Source: Aeromonas lacus
GTDB lineage: Bacteria; Pseudomonadota; Gammaproteobacteria; Enterobacterales; Aeromonadaceae
Direction of reading: 5' to 3'
Assembly (NCBI RefSeq): GCF_000764665.1
Contig: NZ_JRGM01000130.1
Location: forward strand, 1 to 64,000
Length of the DNA stretch: 64,000 nt
Numbering within the stretch: position 1 is the stretch's first letter; each line of letters starts with the position of its first letter. A program made the translations under genes and the position numbers. Below the pieces are notes generated by a model that did not search any database, was not told the DNA's origin, and saw only the letters and a program-made list of their open reading frames with translations. This document shows positions 56,247-64,000 of this stretch, one piece after another.

Positions 56247-57971
56247 ATGTCCTTGCTCGAAGTAAAGAACTTGCGGATCGAGTATCCCTCCCGCTACGGG
56301 GTACTGGCCGCAGTGAAGGATCTCTCTTTCTCCATCGAAAAAGGGGAGATTGTCGGCGTCGTGGGTGAATCCGGTGCCGGCAAATCTACCATCGGCAACG
56401 CCGTCATCGATCTCCTGAGCCCGCCCGGTCGCATCGCCCGTGGCGACATCTACCTCAATGGCGAGCTTATCTCCGGCAAGAGCCAGAACGAGATGCGGGC
56501 CATCCGTGGTTCACGCATCGGTTTTATCTTTCAGGATCCCATGACCTCCCTCAACCCGCTGTTCACCGTTGAACACCAGCTGGTCGAGACCATCCTGGCC
56601 AATACCGATCTGTCACGCGAAGCGGCCTTTGCCAAGGCGCTTGATCTGATGAAGGCGGTCGGTATCCCGAGCCCGGAGCTGCGCATCAAGCAGTATCCGC
56701 ACCAGTTCTCCGGTGGCATGCGCCAGCGGGTGGTGATTGCCATCGCCCTTTCCGGCGACCCCGAACTCATCATTGCCGACGAGCCGACCACGGCGCTGGA
56801 CGTCTCCATCCAGGATCAGATCCTCCAGCTCATCCGCACCCTCTGCAAAGAGCGTCAGGTGGGCTGCATGCTGGTGACCCACGACATGGGGGTGGTTTCC
56901 AACGTCACCGACAAGGTGGCGGTGATGTATCGCGGCGATCTGGTGGAGTTTGGTCGTACCGAGCAGGTGCTGGGCAGCCCCAATCACCCCTATACCCGCA
57001 GCCTCATCTCGGCGGTGCCTCGCTCCGACGTGAAGCTGGTGCGCTTCCCGCTGGTCTCCTATATCGAGGATGCCAGCGCACCGGATACCAATATCGACCT
57101 CAAGACCCACTGGCTCGGTCAGAGTCAGGACGAGCGTGCCTATGAAGGGGCCCTGCTGCGGGTGGAGAACGTCGATCTGAAGTTTGTCACCAAGGACTCC
57201 ATCTTCCCGAGCCGCCGCCAATATGTGCGTGCCTGCAACAACATCAGCTTCGAGATCTTCGAGGGGGAGACTTTCGGTCTGGTGGGGGAGTCCGGCTCAG
57301 GTAAATCGACCATTGCCCGCGCCATCACCGGTCTCTATCCGCCTGATACCGGCAAAATCGTCTTTGAGGGGATCGATCTGACTGCCCTCAAGAGCGAGAG
57401 CGAGCGCCGCCCCCTGCGTCGCCAGATGCAGATGGTGTTCCAGAACCCCTATTCGTCGATGAACCCGCGGATGAAGGTACGGGACATCATCGCCGAGCCG
57501 ATCCGCTTTCACCAGCTGGCGAGCAGCGAGAGCCAGATCGAGGGGATTGTCGGGGATCTGCTGGATCACGTCGGCCTTGGCCGCGGAGCCGGGGTCAAGT
57601 ATCCCCATGAGTTCTCCGGTGGTCAGCGCCAGCGCATCTCCATTGCCCGCGCGCTGGCGACCCGCCCCCGTTTTCTCATCTGCGACGAGCCCACCTCGGC
57701 GCTGGATGTGTCGGTACAGGCGCAGATCCTCAACCTGCTCAAGGATCTGCAGCAGGAGCTCAAGCTCACCATGCTGTTCATCAGTCACGATCTGCCGGTG
57801 ATCCGCCAGATGTGCGATCGCATCGGGGTGATGCAGCACGGTCATCTGGTGGAAGTGGCCGAGACCGAGAAACTCTTTACCAATGCCGAGCATGAGTACA
57901 GCCGCAAGCTGATCTCCCTCATGCCGGAGTTCAAGGGAATGTCCCGCGAGGGGCTGGAAATCGCAAGCTAG
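56247..57971 (+). CDS. Peptide ABC transporter, fused double ATPase
   Basis: This 574-residue protein fuses two peptide-class ATPases. The first half has Walker A GESGAGKST, FSGGMRQR and [12 protein letters not shown]. The second has GESGSGKST, FSGGQRQR and LICDEPTSALD. The fused layout resembles YejF/GsiA/DppDF proteins. The ATG at MSLLEVKNL has AGAGG upstream; the ten codons before it are leader. It begins the four-gene operon ATPase, binding protein, permease, permease. Known relatives import dipeptides or oligopeptides. Confidence 0.95.
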   Translation: MSLLEVKNLRIEYPSRYGVLAAVKDLSFSIEKGEIVGVVGESGAGKSTIGNAVIDLLSPPGRIARGDIYLNGELISGKSQNEMRAIRGSRIGFIFQDPMTSLNPLFTVEHQLVETILANTDLSREAAFAKALDLMKAVGIPSPELRIKQYPHQFSGGMRQRVVIAIALSGDPELIIADEPTTALDVSIQDQILQLIRTLCKERQVGCMLVTHDMGVVSNVTDKVAVMYRGDLVEFGRTEQVLGSPNHPYTRSLISAVPRSDVKLVRFPLVSYIEDASAPDTNIDLKTHWLGQSQDERAYEGALLRVENVDLKFVTKDSIFPSRRQYVRACNNISFEIFEGETFGLVGESGSGKSTIARAITGLYPPDTGKIVFEGIDLTALKSESERRPLRRQMQMVFQNPYSSMNPRMKVRDIIAEPIRFHQLASSESQIEGIVGDLLDHVGLGRGAGVKYPHEFSGGQRQRISIARALATRPRFLICDEPTSALDVSVQAQILNLLKDLQQELKLTMLFISHDLPVIRQMCDRIGVMQHGHLVEVAETEKLFTNAEHEYSRKLISLMPEFKGMSREGLEIAS

Positions 57972-58041
57972 GAGAGCGCCGGTGCGCCGGTCTGCTTGTC
58001 AAAAAAAGTGTCATAAGAAAGCCAAAAGCATGGAGAACAAG

Positions 58042-59598
58042 ATGAAGAAAGGATTGTCCAAGATTGCCCTGGCGCTGTTTGCCGCCGGTTTCGCCTTCAG
58101 TGTCTCAGCCGCTGATATCAAGGTGGGTGTCGCCTCTGACGCCACTTCGCTGGATCCGCAGGAGCAGCTCTCCGGTCAGACTCTGGAGATGTCGCACCTG
58201 GTATTCGATCCCCTGATGCGTTACACCCAGGATCTGAAATTCGAGCCCCGCCTGGCCGAGAAGTTCGAGCGTGTCGATGACAAGACCGTCCGCTTCCACC
58301 TGCGCAAAGGGGTCAAGTTCCACTCTGGTAACGACTTCACCGCCGATGACGTGGTGTGGACCGTCAACCGTCTGAAATCCTCCGTCGACTTCAAGGCGAT
58401 CTTCGATCCTATCAGCGAAGTGAAGAAGGTCGATGACTACACCGTCGATCTGATCACCGCCAAGCCGTTCCCGCTGGTGCTGCAGACCGTCACCTATATC
58501 TTCCCGATGGACTCCAAGTTCTACACCGGCAAGACCGAAGCAGGTAAAGACAAGGCCGAGATCGTCAAAAACGGCGACTCCTATGCCTCTACCCACGTTT
58601 CCGGTACTGGCCCGTTTATCGTCAAGTTCCGCGAGCAGGGTGTGAAGCTGGACTATGCCCGCAACGCTAACTACTGGGACAAAGCCTCCAAGGGTAACGT
58701 CGAGAACCTGACCGTGGTGCCGATCAAGGAAGATGCGACCCGTGTTGCAGCCCTGTTGGGTGGCGACGTCGACATGATCTATCCGGTTGCGCCGAACGAT
58801 CTGGAGCGCGTCAAGAATGGCAAGGACTCCCAGCTGGTGACCCTGTCCGGTACCCGCGCCATCATCATCGAGCTGAACCAGAACACCAACCCGGCGCTGA
58901 AAGACAAGCGCGTGCGTCAGGCGATCAACTACGCCATCAACGAAGTAGGCATCGTCGAGAAGATCAACAAAGGCTTCGGTACTCCCGCAGGTCAGTTGAG
59001 CCCGAAAGGCTATGCCGGTCACAACGAGGCGCTGGTGCCCCAGTATGATCTGGCCAAGGCCAAGCAGCTGATGAAAGAGGCCGGTTACGAGAAAGGCTTC
59101 AAGATGACCTTCATCTCCCCAGCGGCCCGTTACGTCAACGACGTCAAGATTGCCCAAGCTGTCTCCGCCATGCTGGCCAAGATCAACATCAAGGTGGATC
59201 TGAAAACCATGCCGGTGGCCCAGTACTGGCCGGAGTTTGACAAGTGCGCCGCGGACATGCAGATGATCGGCTGGCACTCCGACACCGAAGATACCGCCAA
59301 CTTCTTCGAGTTCCTGACCTTCACCAAGGATGCCAAGACCGGTATGGGTCAGTACAACTGCGCCGGTTATGCCAACGCCGAAGCTGACAAGCTGGTGATG
59401 GATGCCAACGCCGAGACCGATCCGGCCAAGCGTGCCGAGATGCTGAAGAAGGTCGAAGCCATGCTGATCGAAGATGCTGCCTACGTGCCGTTGCACTGGG
59501 AAGATCTGGCCTATGGCGCCAAGAAGAACGTCGACATCAAGCCGGTGGTCAACGTGATGAACTTCCCTTACCTGGGTGACCTGGTGGTCAGCAAGTAA
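58042..59598 (+). CDS. Peptide/nickel-type ABC substrate-binding protein (family 5)
   Basis: This 518-residue periplasmic binding protein of the DppA/OppA class follows the ATPase by 70 bases. A signal peptide (1-23, KKGLSKIALALFAAGFAFSVSA) precedes ADIKVGVASDATSLDPQEQL. The SBP_bac_5 signature region is around EDATRVAALLGGDVDMIYPV and PKGYAGHNEALVP. I chose the ATG at MKKGL with GGAG upstream; an ATG four codons earlier is a rival. Unlike a lipoprotein it lacks a lipobox. Confidence 0.95.
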   Translation: MKKGLSKIALALFAAGFAFSVSAADIKVGVASDATSLDPQEQLSGQTLEMSHLVFDPLMRYTQDLKFEPRLAEKFERVDDKTVRFHLRKGVKFHSGNDFTADDVVWTVNRLKSSVDFKAIFDPISEVKKVDDYTVDLITAKPFPLVLQTVTYIFPMDSKFYTGKTEAGKDKAEIVKNGDSYASTHVSGTGPFIVKFREQGVKLDYARNANYWDKASKGNVENLTVVPIKEDATRVAALLGGDVDMIYPVAPNDLERVKNGKDSQLVTLSGTRAIIIELNQNTNPALKDKRVRQAINYAINEVGIVEKINKGFGTPAGQLSPKGYAGHNEALVPQYDLAKAKQLMKEAGYEKGFKMTFISPAARYVNDVKIAQAVSAMLAKINIKVDLKTMPVAQYWPEFDKCAADMQMIGWHSDTEDTANFFEFLTFTKDAKTGMGQYNCAGYANAEADKLVMDANAETDPAKRAEMLKKVEAMLIEDAAYVPLHWEDLAYGAKKNVDIKPVVNVMNFPYLGDLVVSK

Positions 59599-59696
59599 GC
59601 GAAGTACCAAGGAAGGACGGGGCGGGGTGGTCAGTTGGCCATTCCGCCCACTAACAGAAGCCTGTGCCACGACACAGGCCATGTAGAAGGACAAGC

Positions 59697-60671
59697 ATGT
59701 TTACATTCCTGCTGAAACGGTTCTATCAGGCCGTGATAGTGATGTTCGTCATCAGCCTGGTCGCCTTCTCCATCCAGGACAACCTGGGTGACCCGTTACG
59801 CGAGCTGGTGGGACAATCCGTCTCCGAAGCCCAACGTCACGAGTTGCGCGAGAAGATGGGCCTTAACGATCCCTTCCTCATCAAATACAGCCGCTTTTTG
59901 AAAAATGCGGTGCATGGGGATTTGGGCACCTCCTATTTCTTCAAGCGACCTGCTCTCGAGGTGATCCTCGACAAGCTGGTGGCTACCCTTGAGCTGGTGT
60001 TTGCCGCCGCGCTCATCATCGTAGTGGTCTCTATTCCACTCGGTGTCTATTCGGCGATCCGCCCGCGCAGCATTCCCACCAAGATCATCATGGCGGGGAG
60101 CAGTATCGGCATCTCGATCCCGGTATTTTTGACCGCCATCATGCTGATGTACCTCTTTTCCATCCAGCTGGGCTGGCTGCCGGCCTATGGTCGCGGCGAG
60201 ACCCGTAACCTGCTGGGCTGGGAGTCGGGCTTCTTCACCTGGGATGGTATCAAGCACCTGATCCTGCCTGCGGTGTCGCTCTCCTCCATCATGCTGCCGC
60301 TGTTTATCCGGCTGGTGCGCTCCGAGATGCTGGAGCAGCTCTCCTCCGAGTACGTCAAATTCGCCCGCGCCAAGGGGCTGGACAACAACAAGGTCTACTA
60401 TCAGCACGCCTTGAAGAACACCATGCTGCCGGTCATTACCGTCGGCGGGGTGCAGATCGGCACCATGGTGGCCTACACCATCCTGACCGAAAGCGTGTTC
60501 CAGTGGCCGGGGACCGGCTTCCTGTTCCTCGAGGCGATCCACCGGGTCGATACCCCGCTGATCACCGCCTATGTCATCTTCGTGGGACTGATCTTTGTGG
60601 TAACCAATACTCTGGTCGACCTGCTCTACGGGTTGATCAACCCGACCGTTAACCTGACTGCCAAGGGGTAA
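59697..60671 (+). CDS. Peptide ABC transporter permease (DppB-like)
   Basis: This 324-residue inner-membrane permease has six helices and the type-I N-terminal segment FTFLLKRFYQAVIVMFVISLVAF. The coupling loop is VKFARAKGLDNNKVYYQHALKN. It starts about 98 bases after the binding protein, near an AGGACAAGC ribosome-binding site. It is the partner of the permease directly downstream. Confidence 0.95.
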   Translation: MFTFLLKRFYQAVIVMFVISLVAFSIQDNLGDPLRELVGQSVSEAQRHELREKMGLNDPFLIKYSRFLKNAVHGDLGTSYFFKRPALEVILDKLVATLELVFAAALIIVVVSIPLGVYSAIRPRSIPTKIIMAGSSIGISIPVFLTAIMLMYLFSIQLGWLPAYGRGETRNLLGWESGFFTWDGIKHLILPAVSLSSIMLPLFIRLVRSEMLEQLSSEYVKFARAKGLDNNKVYYQHALKNTMLPVITVGGVQIGTMVAYTILTESVFQWPGTGFLFLEAIHRVDTPLITAYVIFVGLIFVVTNTLVDLLYGLINPTVNLTAKG

Positions 60672-60673
60672 GC

Positions 60674-61615
60674 ATGAGTAACGCTGTAACTGCAAGCCCA
60701 AGCCGTTGGGCACGTTTCAAGAACTCCGACATCGTCTACTACTTCCTGCGGGATAAGGTAGCCATGTTCAGCTTTGCGGTGTTCGTGGTGTTCGTGGTGG
60801 CCGCCTTGCTGGCCCCCTGGATAGCCCCGCACAACGTCTATGACCAGACCAGCTTCGACCTGATGGATGCCGAACTGCCTCCTTCATGGCTGGATGGCGG
60901 CGAGGAGCGATTCTGGCTCGGTACCGACAACCAGGGACGGGATATCTGGAGCACCATCCTCTATGGTGCCCGTATTTCGCTGACCATAGGTCTGTTCGCG
61001 GTGGGGCTGCAGCTGGTGCTGGGGATCGTCATCGGTCTGATCGCCGGCTACTTTGGCGGTCGCATCGACAACCTCTTGATGCGCTTTGCCGACGTGCAGC
61101 TGTCGTTCTCCACCATGATGGTGGCGATCATCATCTCCGCCATCTTTCAGGCGACCTTTGGCTCCGAGTTCTACTCGCGCTTTGCCATCGTGATGCTGGT
61201 GGTGATCATCGGGATCGCCGAGTGGCCGCAGTACGCCCGTACCGTGCGCGCCTCAGTGCTGGCCGAGAAGAAGAAGGAGTATGTGGAGGCAGCCAAAGTG
61301 ATGGGGTTCCGCGCCCCGCGCATCATGTTCCGTCACATTCTGCCCAACTGCCTCTCGCCCATTCTGGTTATCTCCACCGTGCAGGTGGCCAACGCCATCA
61401 TGAGCGAAGCGGCACTATCCTTCCTCGGTCTGGGGATGCCGGTAGACCAACCGTCACTGGGGTCGCTTATCAGCGTCGGCTTCAACTACATTTTCTCAGG
61501 GTCCTGGTGGATCACCGCCTTCCCAGGCATCTGTCTGGTGGTGCTGGTGCTGGTCATCAACCTGCTGGGTGACTGGTTGCGGGATGTGTTTAACCCCAAG
61601 ATCTACAAAGGGTAA
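60674..61615 (+). CDS. Peptide ABC transporter permease (DppC-like)
   Basis: This 313-residue permease has six helices, the periplasmic part with ERFWLGTDNQGRDIWSTILYGARISL, and the coupling loop EAAKVMGFRAPRIMFRHILPN. It starts two bases after the previous permease stop codon. It closes the importer operon and is followed by a strong terminator. Confidence 0.96.
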   Translation: MSNAVTASPSRWARFKNSDIVYYFLRDKVAMFSFAVFVVFVVAALLAPWIAPHNVYDQTSFDLMDAELPPSWLDGGEERFWLGTDNQGRDIWSTILYGARISLTIGLFAVGLQLVLGIVIGLIAGYFGGRIDNLLMRFADVQLSFSTMMVAIIISAIFQATFGSEFYSRFAIVMLVVIIGIAEWPQYARTVRASVLAEKKKEYVEAAKVMGFRAPRIMFRHILPNCLSPILVISTVQVANAIMSEAALSFLGLGMPVDQPSLGSLISVGFNYIFSGSWWITAFPGICLVVLVLVINLLGDWLRDVFNPKIYKG

Positions 61616-61637
61616 TCCGGGTTAGAAACGCCAAAAT

Positions 61638-61669
61638 AAAAAGGGCGCCAATGAGGCGCCCTTTTTTTG
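61638..61669. terminator. Bidirectional terminator between importer operon and dxs
   Basis: A nine-base stem AAGGGCGCC/GGCGCCCTT with loop AATGA is flanked by A- and T-runs on both sides. It serves the importer (plus) and dxs (minus). Confidence 0.92.
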
Positions 61670-61689
61670 TTTGATAACTTTAAGCGTTA

Positions 61690-63558
61690 TCAGGCTTGCA
61701 GCCAGCTTTCGATGCTGCGCTGGATACCTGCATCGTCCAGACCGAGCAGGGCATAGATCTCCTGCTGGGTACCCTGTTCCACGAAGCGATCCGGCAGGCC
61801 GAGGTTGAGCACCGGCTTGCACTGTTTATTGCGCATCAGCATCTCGTTCACTGCCGAACCGGCTCCACCCATGATGGCGTTGTCTTCGATGGTGACGAAG
61901 TGATCGTGGCTGGCCGCCAGCGACAGCACCAGCGCCTCATCCATCGGCTTGACGAAGCGCATGTCCACCAGAGTGGCATCAAGCGCTTCGGCCGCTGCTT
62001 TGGCGTGTTGCAGCAGGGTGCCAAACGCCAGAATGGCGGTGCCTTTGCCCTCTCGAATAATGCGTCCCTTGCCAAGCTCCAGTGCCTGCATCTCTGACGA
62101 GACGGGGGCATCGCTCAGGCTGCTGCCGCGCGGGTAACGCACAGCGGCAGGGCCCTGATGGAGATAGCCGGTATAGAGCATCTGGCGGCACTCGCTCTCG
62201 TCGGAGGGCGTCATCACCACTATATTGGGCACGGTGCGCAGGAAGCTGATGTCGAACGCCCCCTGATGGGTCGGACCATCGGCCCCTACCAGCCCTGCCC
62301 GGTCGATGGCGAACAGCACCGGCAGATCTTGCAGCGCCACGTCGTGGATCACCTGATCGTAGGCGCGCTGCAGGAAGCTCGAATAGATGGCGACCACCGG
62401 CTTCTTGTCGGCAATGGCGAGACCGGCGGCAAAGGTGACCGCATGTTGCTCGGCAATCGCCACATCGAAGTAGCGCTCCGGATACTGCTGGCTGAATTTC
62501 ACCAGCCCCGAGCCCTCGCGCATGGCTGGGGTGATACCGACCAGCTTCTCGTCTTTGGCCGCCATGTCGCACAGCCACTGGCCAAAGATGGCCGAGAAGG
62601 TGGGTTTGGCTCCGCTCGCCTTGGGCAGGGCGCACTCGTCCGGATTGAACTTGGGCACAGCGTGATAACCGATGGGGTCTTTTTCGGCGGGCTCGTAACC
62701 CTTGCCTTTCTTGGTCTTGACGTGCAGCAGCTGCGGGCCTTTGAGATTGCGCATGTTGCGCAGGGTCTCGACCAGCGCCTCGATATCGTGACCGTCGATG
62801 GGGCCGATGTAGTTGAAGCCGAACTCCTCGAACAGAGTACCGGGCACCACCATTCCCTTGAGGTGCTCTTCTGCCCGCTTGGCCAGCTCCTTGACCGGCG
62901 GTAGACCGGCCAGCACCTTCTTGCCGCCTTCGCGGATGGTGGTGTAGAGCTTGCCGGACATGACCCGGGCCAGATGGTTGTTGAGCGCGCCGACGTTCTC
63001 GGAGATGGACATCTCGTTGTCGTTGAGGATCACCAGCATGTCTTTATGGACGTCGCCAGCGTGGTTGAGCGCTTCAAACGCCATCCCCGCAGTAATGGCC
63101 CCATCACCGATCACCGCAACGACCTTGCGGCCCAGCCCTTCACTCTCGGCGGCAACCGCCATACCGAGTGCGGCACCGATGGAGGTGCTGGAGTGGCCGA
63201 CGGAGAGCACGTCGTACTCGCTCTCGCCACGCCAGGGGAAGGGGTGCAGACCATCCTTTTGACGGATGGTATGGATCTGGTCACGGCGTCCGGTCAGGAT
63301 CTTGTGGGGATAGGCCTGATGGCCCACATCCCAGATCAGCCGATCGAACGGGGTGTTGTAGACGTAGTGCAGGGCCACGGTCAGTTCGACCGTGCCGAGC
63401 CCGGAGGCAAAGTGTCCGCTGGAGCGGCTGACGGAGCGCAGCAGATATTCGCGCAGCTCGTTGCACAGCACCGGTAGCCGTTCTTTGGGCAGGGAACGCA
63501 GCTCTATCGGGGTGTCCGCGAGGGCCAGGTTGGGGAAATTGCTAATATCAACGCTCAT
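61690..63558 (-). CDS. dxs: 1-deoxy-D-xylulose-5-phosphate synthase
   Basis: This 622-residue thiamine-pyrophosphate enzyme condenses pyruvate and glyceraldehyde-3-phosphate, the first step of the MEP isoprenoid pathway. Landmarks are [20 protein letters not shown], the thiamine-binding [19 protein letters not shown], and [17 protein letters not shown] with the catalytic Glu. Length fits E. coli Dxs. It follows ispA by 21 bases on the same strand, as in many gammaproteobacteria. Confidence 0.98.
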   Translation of the reverse strand: MSVDISNFPNLALADTPIELRSLPKERLPVLCNELREYLLRSVSRSSGHFASGLGTVELTVALHYVYNTPFDRLIWDVGHQAYPHKILTGRRDQIHTIRQKDGLHPFPWRGESEYDVLSVGHSSTSIGAALGMAVAAESEGLGRKVVAVIGDGAITAGMAFEALNHAGDVHKDMLVILNDNEMSISENVGALNNHLARVMSGKLYTTIREGGKKVLAGLPPVKELAKRAEEHLKGMVVPGTLFEEFGFNYIGPIDGHDIEALVETLRNMRNLKGPQLLHVKTKKGKGYEPAEKDPIGYHAVPKFNPDECALPKASGAKPTFSAIFGQWLCDMAAKDEKLVGITPAMREGSGLVKFSQQYPERYFDVAIAEQHAVTFAAGLAIADKKPVVAIYSSFLQRAYDQVIHDVALQDLPVLFAIDRAGLVGADGPTHQGAFDISFLRTVPNIVVMTPSDESECRQMLYTGYLHQGPAAVRYPRGSSLSDAPVSSEMQALELGKGRIIREGKGTAILAFGTLLQHAKAAAEALDATLVDMRFVKPMDEALVLSLAASHDHFVTIEDNAIMGGAGSAVNEMLMRNKQCKPVLNLGLPDRFVEQGTQQEIYALLGLDDAGIQRSIESWLQA

Positions 63559-63579
63559 TTTTTAACTGTTATCCAGCGT

Positions 63580-64000
63580 TTAGTGGGTTCGCTCGATGAT
63601 GTAATCGGCGAACGCTTCCAGAATGTCGGTATTGTAGGGCAAGGATTGCAGGGCTGTTAAGGCTTTACCGTGCAGTTCGCGAGCCAGCTCACGGGCGTTT
63701 TCGAGTCCAAGCAGGGCCGGATAGGTACTCTTCTCCAGCGCCAGATCGGAGCCTTGCGGTTTGCCCAGGGTGGCGGTGTCACCGGTGATGTCGAGAATGT
63801 CATCCTGCACCTGGAAGGCGAGGCCGATGGCGGAGGCATAGGTTTGCAGTGCCGTCAGGGTCGCTTCGTCCACATTCTCCTTGCACAGGGCGCCAAGAGT
63901 GACGGCACACTCGATGAGTGCCCCCGTCTTGTGGCGGTGTACCTGCTCCAGCTCGGCGAGCGTGATCCGGCGTCCTTCCGCTTGCAAGTCCAGCGCCTGA
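63580..64000 (-). CDS. ispA: Farnesyl diphosphate synthase, C-terminal part (cut by window edge)
   Basis: The visible 139 codons are the C-terminal half of an all-helical prenyl synthase. The second Asp-rich motif FQVQDDILDITGD is intact, preceded by VHRHKTGALIECAVTLGA and, further upstream, QALDLQAEGR. The frame stays open to the end of the window, so the start and first Asp-rich motif lie beyond it. The order ispA-dxs is as in E. coli. Confidence 0.95.
   Translation of the reverse strand, partial: QALDLQAEGRRITLAELEQVHRHKTGALIECAVTLGALCKENVDEATLTALQTYASAIGLAFQVQDDILDITGDTATLGKPQGSDLALEKSTYPALLGLENARELARELHGKALTALQSLPYNTDILEAFADYIIERTH

Noticed and set aside
58105-59694. Minus-strand 529-codon frame opposite the family-5 binding protein
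   Set aside because: Antisense shadow of a protein with clear signal peptide and family landmarks.

Overview
The window reads as a chromosomal segment of a high-GC gammaproteobacterium. Aeromonas, or a close relative in the Aeromonadales, is the best fit. That rests on protein-level resemblance and on gene order: aroQ-accB-accC-yhdT-panF, glyA-nrdR-ribD-ribE-ribBA-ribH-nusB-thiL-pgpA, and dxs-ispA. The species cannot be fixed from sequence reading alone. No prophage, insertion sequence, CRISPR array or integron is visible; almost everything is core or soft-core chromosome.

Layout. 0-1.7 kb: the 3' end of a tRNA-Gly, a degenerate second tRNA-Gly copy, a cold-shock protein with a long leader, and an OapA/YtfB-like cell-envelope protein. 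1.8-9.6 kb: a Cache-domain chemoreceptor, gltX followed by a 130-bp duplicate of its own 3' end, a purine permease with a PurR-like box, a small unknown gene, and ettA. 9.9-14 kb: a Crp-like regulator, YgjV, an exported MTA/SAH-nucleosidase-like protein, a lytic transglycosylase and small envelope genes. 14.2-16.5 kb: ugd plus a UDP-glucuronate 4-epimerase. 16.8-22.3 kb: YitT, a solute-binding protein, and a Yej/Opp-like peptide importer without its own binding protein. 22.8-30.6 kb: an L,D-transpeptidase, sppA, fadH, a YdjA-type nitroreductase, a sugar O-acetyltransferase and a 2-hydroxyacid dehydrogenase. 30.8-39.8 kb: prmA and the aroQ-accBC-yhdT-panF block, separated by a roughly 4-kb insertion. 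40-47 kb: acs, a PAS-GGDEF-EAL protein, torD and small zinc-binding proteins. 47.3-55.8 kb: glyA, nrdR, the riboflavin genes, nusB, thiL and pgpA. 56.2-61.6 kb: a complete dipeptide-type ABC importer. 61.7-64 kb: dxs and the C-terminal part of ispA.

Functional themes. Riboflavin, thiamine-phosphate, isoprenoid, fatty-acid (acetyl-CoA carboxylase) and one-carbon functions are grouped in conserved clusters. Two separate peptide importers are present, one with two single ATPases and one with a fused ATPase.

The most unusual material is non-coding. Between prmA and an alcohol-dehydrogenase-like gene (31.65-32.02 kb) there are two strong plus-strand terminators with no plus-strand gene in front of them. 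Each lies 80-100 bp after a sigma-54-like -24/-12 element; the second is a near-perfect match. This looks like a tandem pair of small-RNA genes. A third orphan terminator region lies at 28.8-28.9 kb. Other points are the gltX 3' duplication, a terminator-like hairpin wedged between the Shine-Dalgarno sequence and start codon of thiL, a RibBA whose second domain has lost its zinc cysteines, and a long palindrome upstream of aroQ-accBC.
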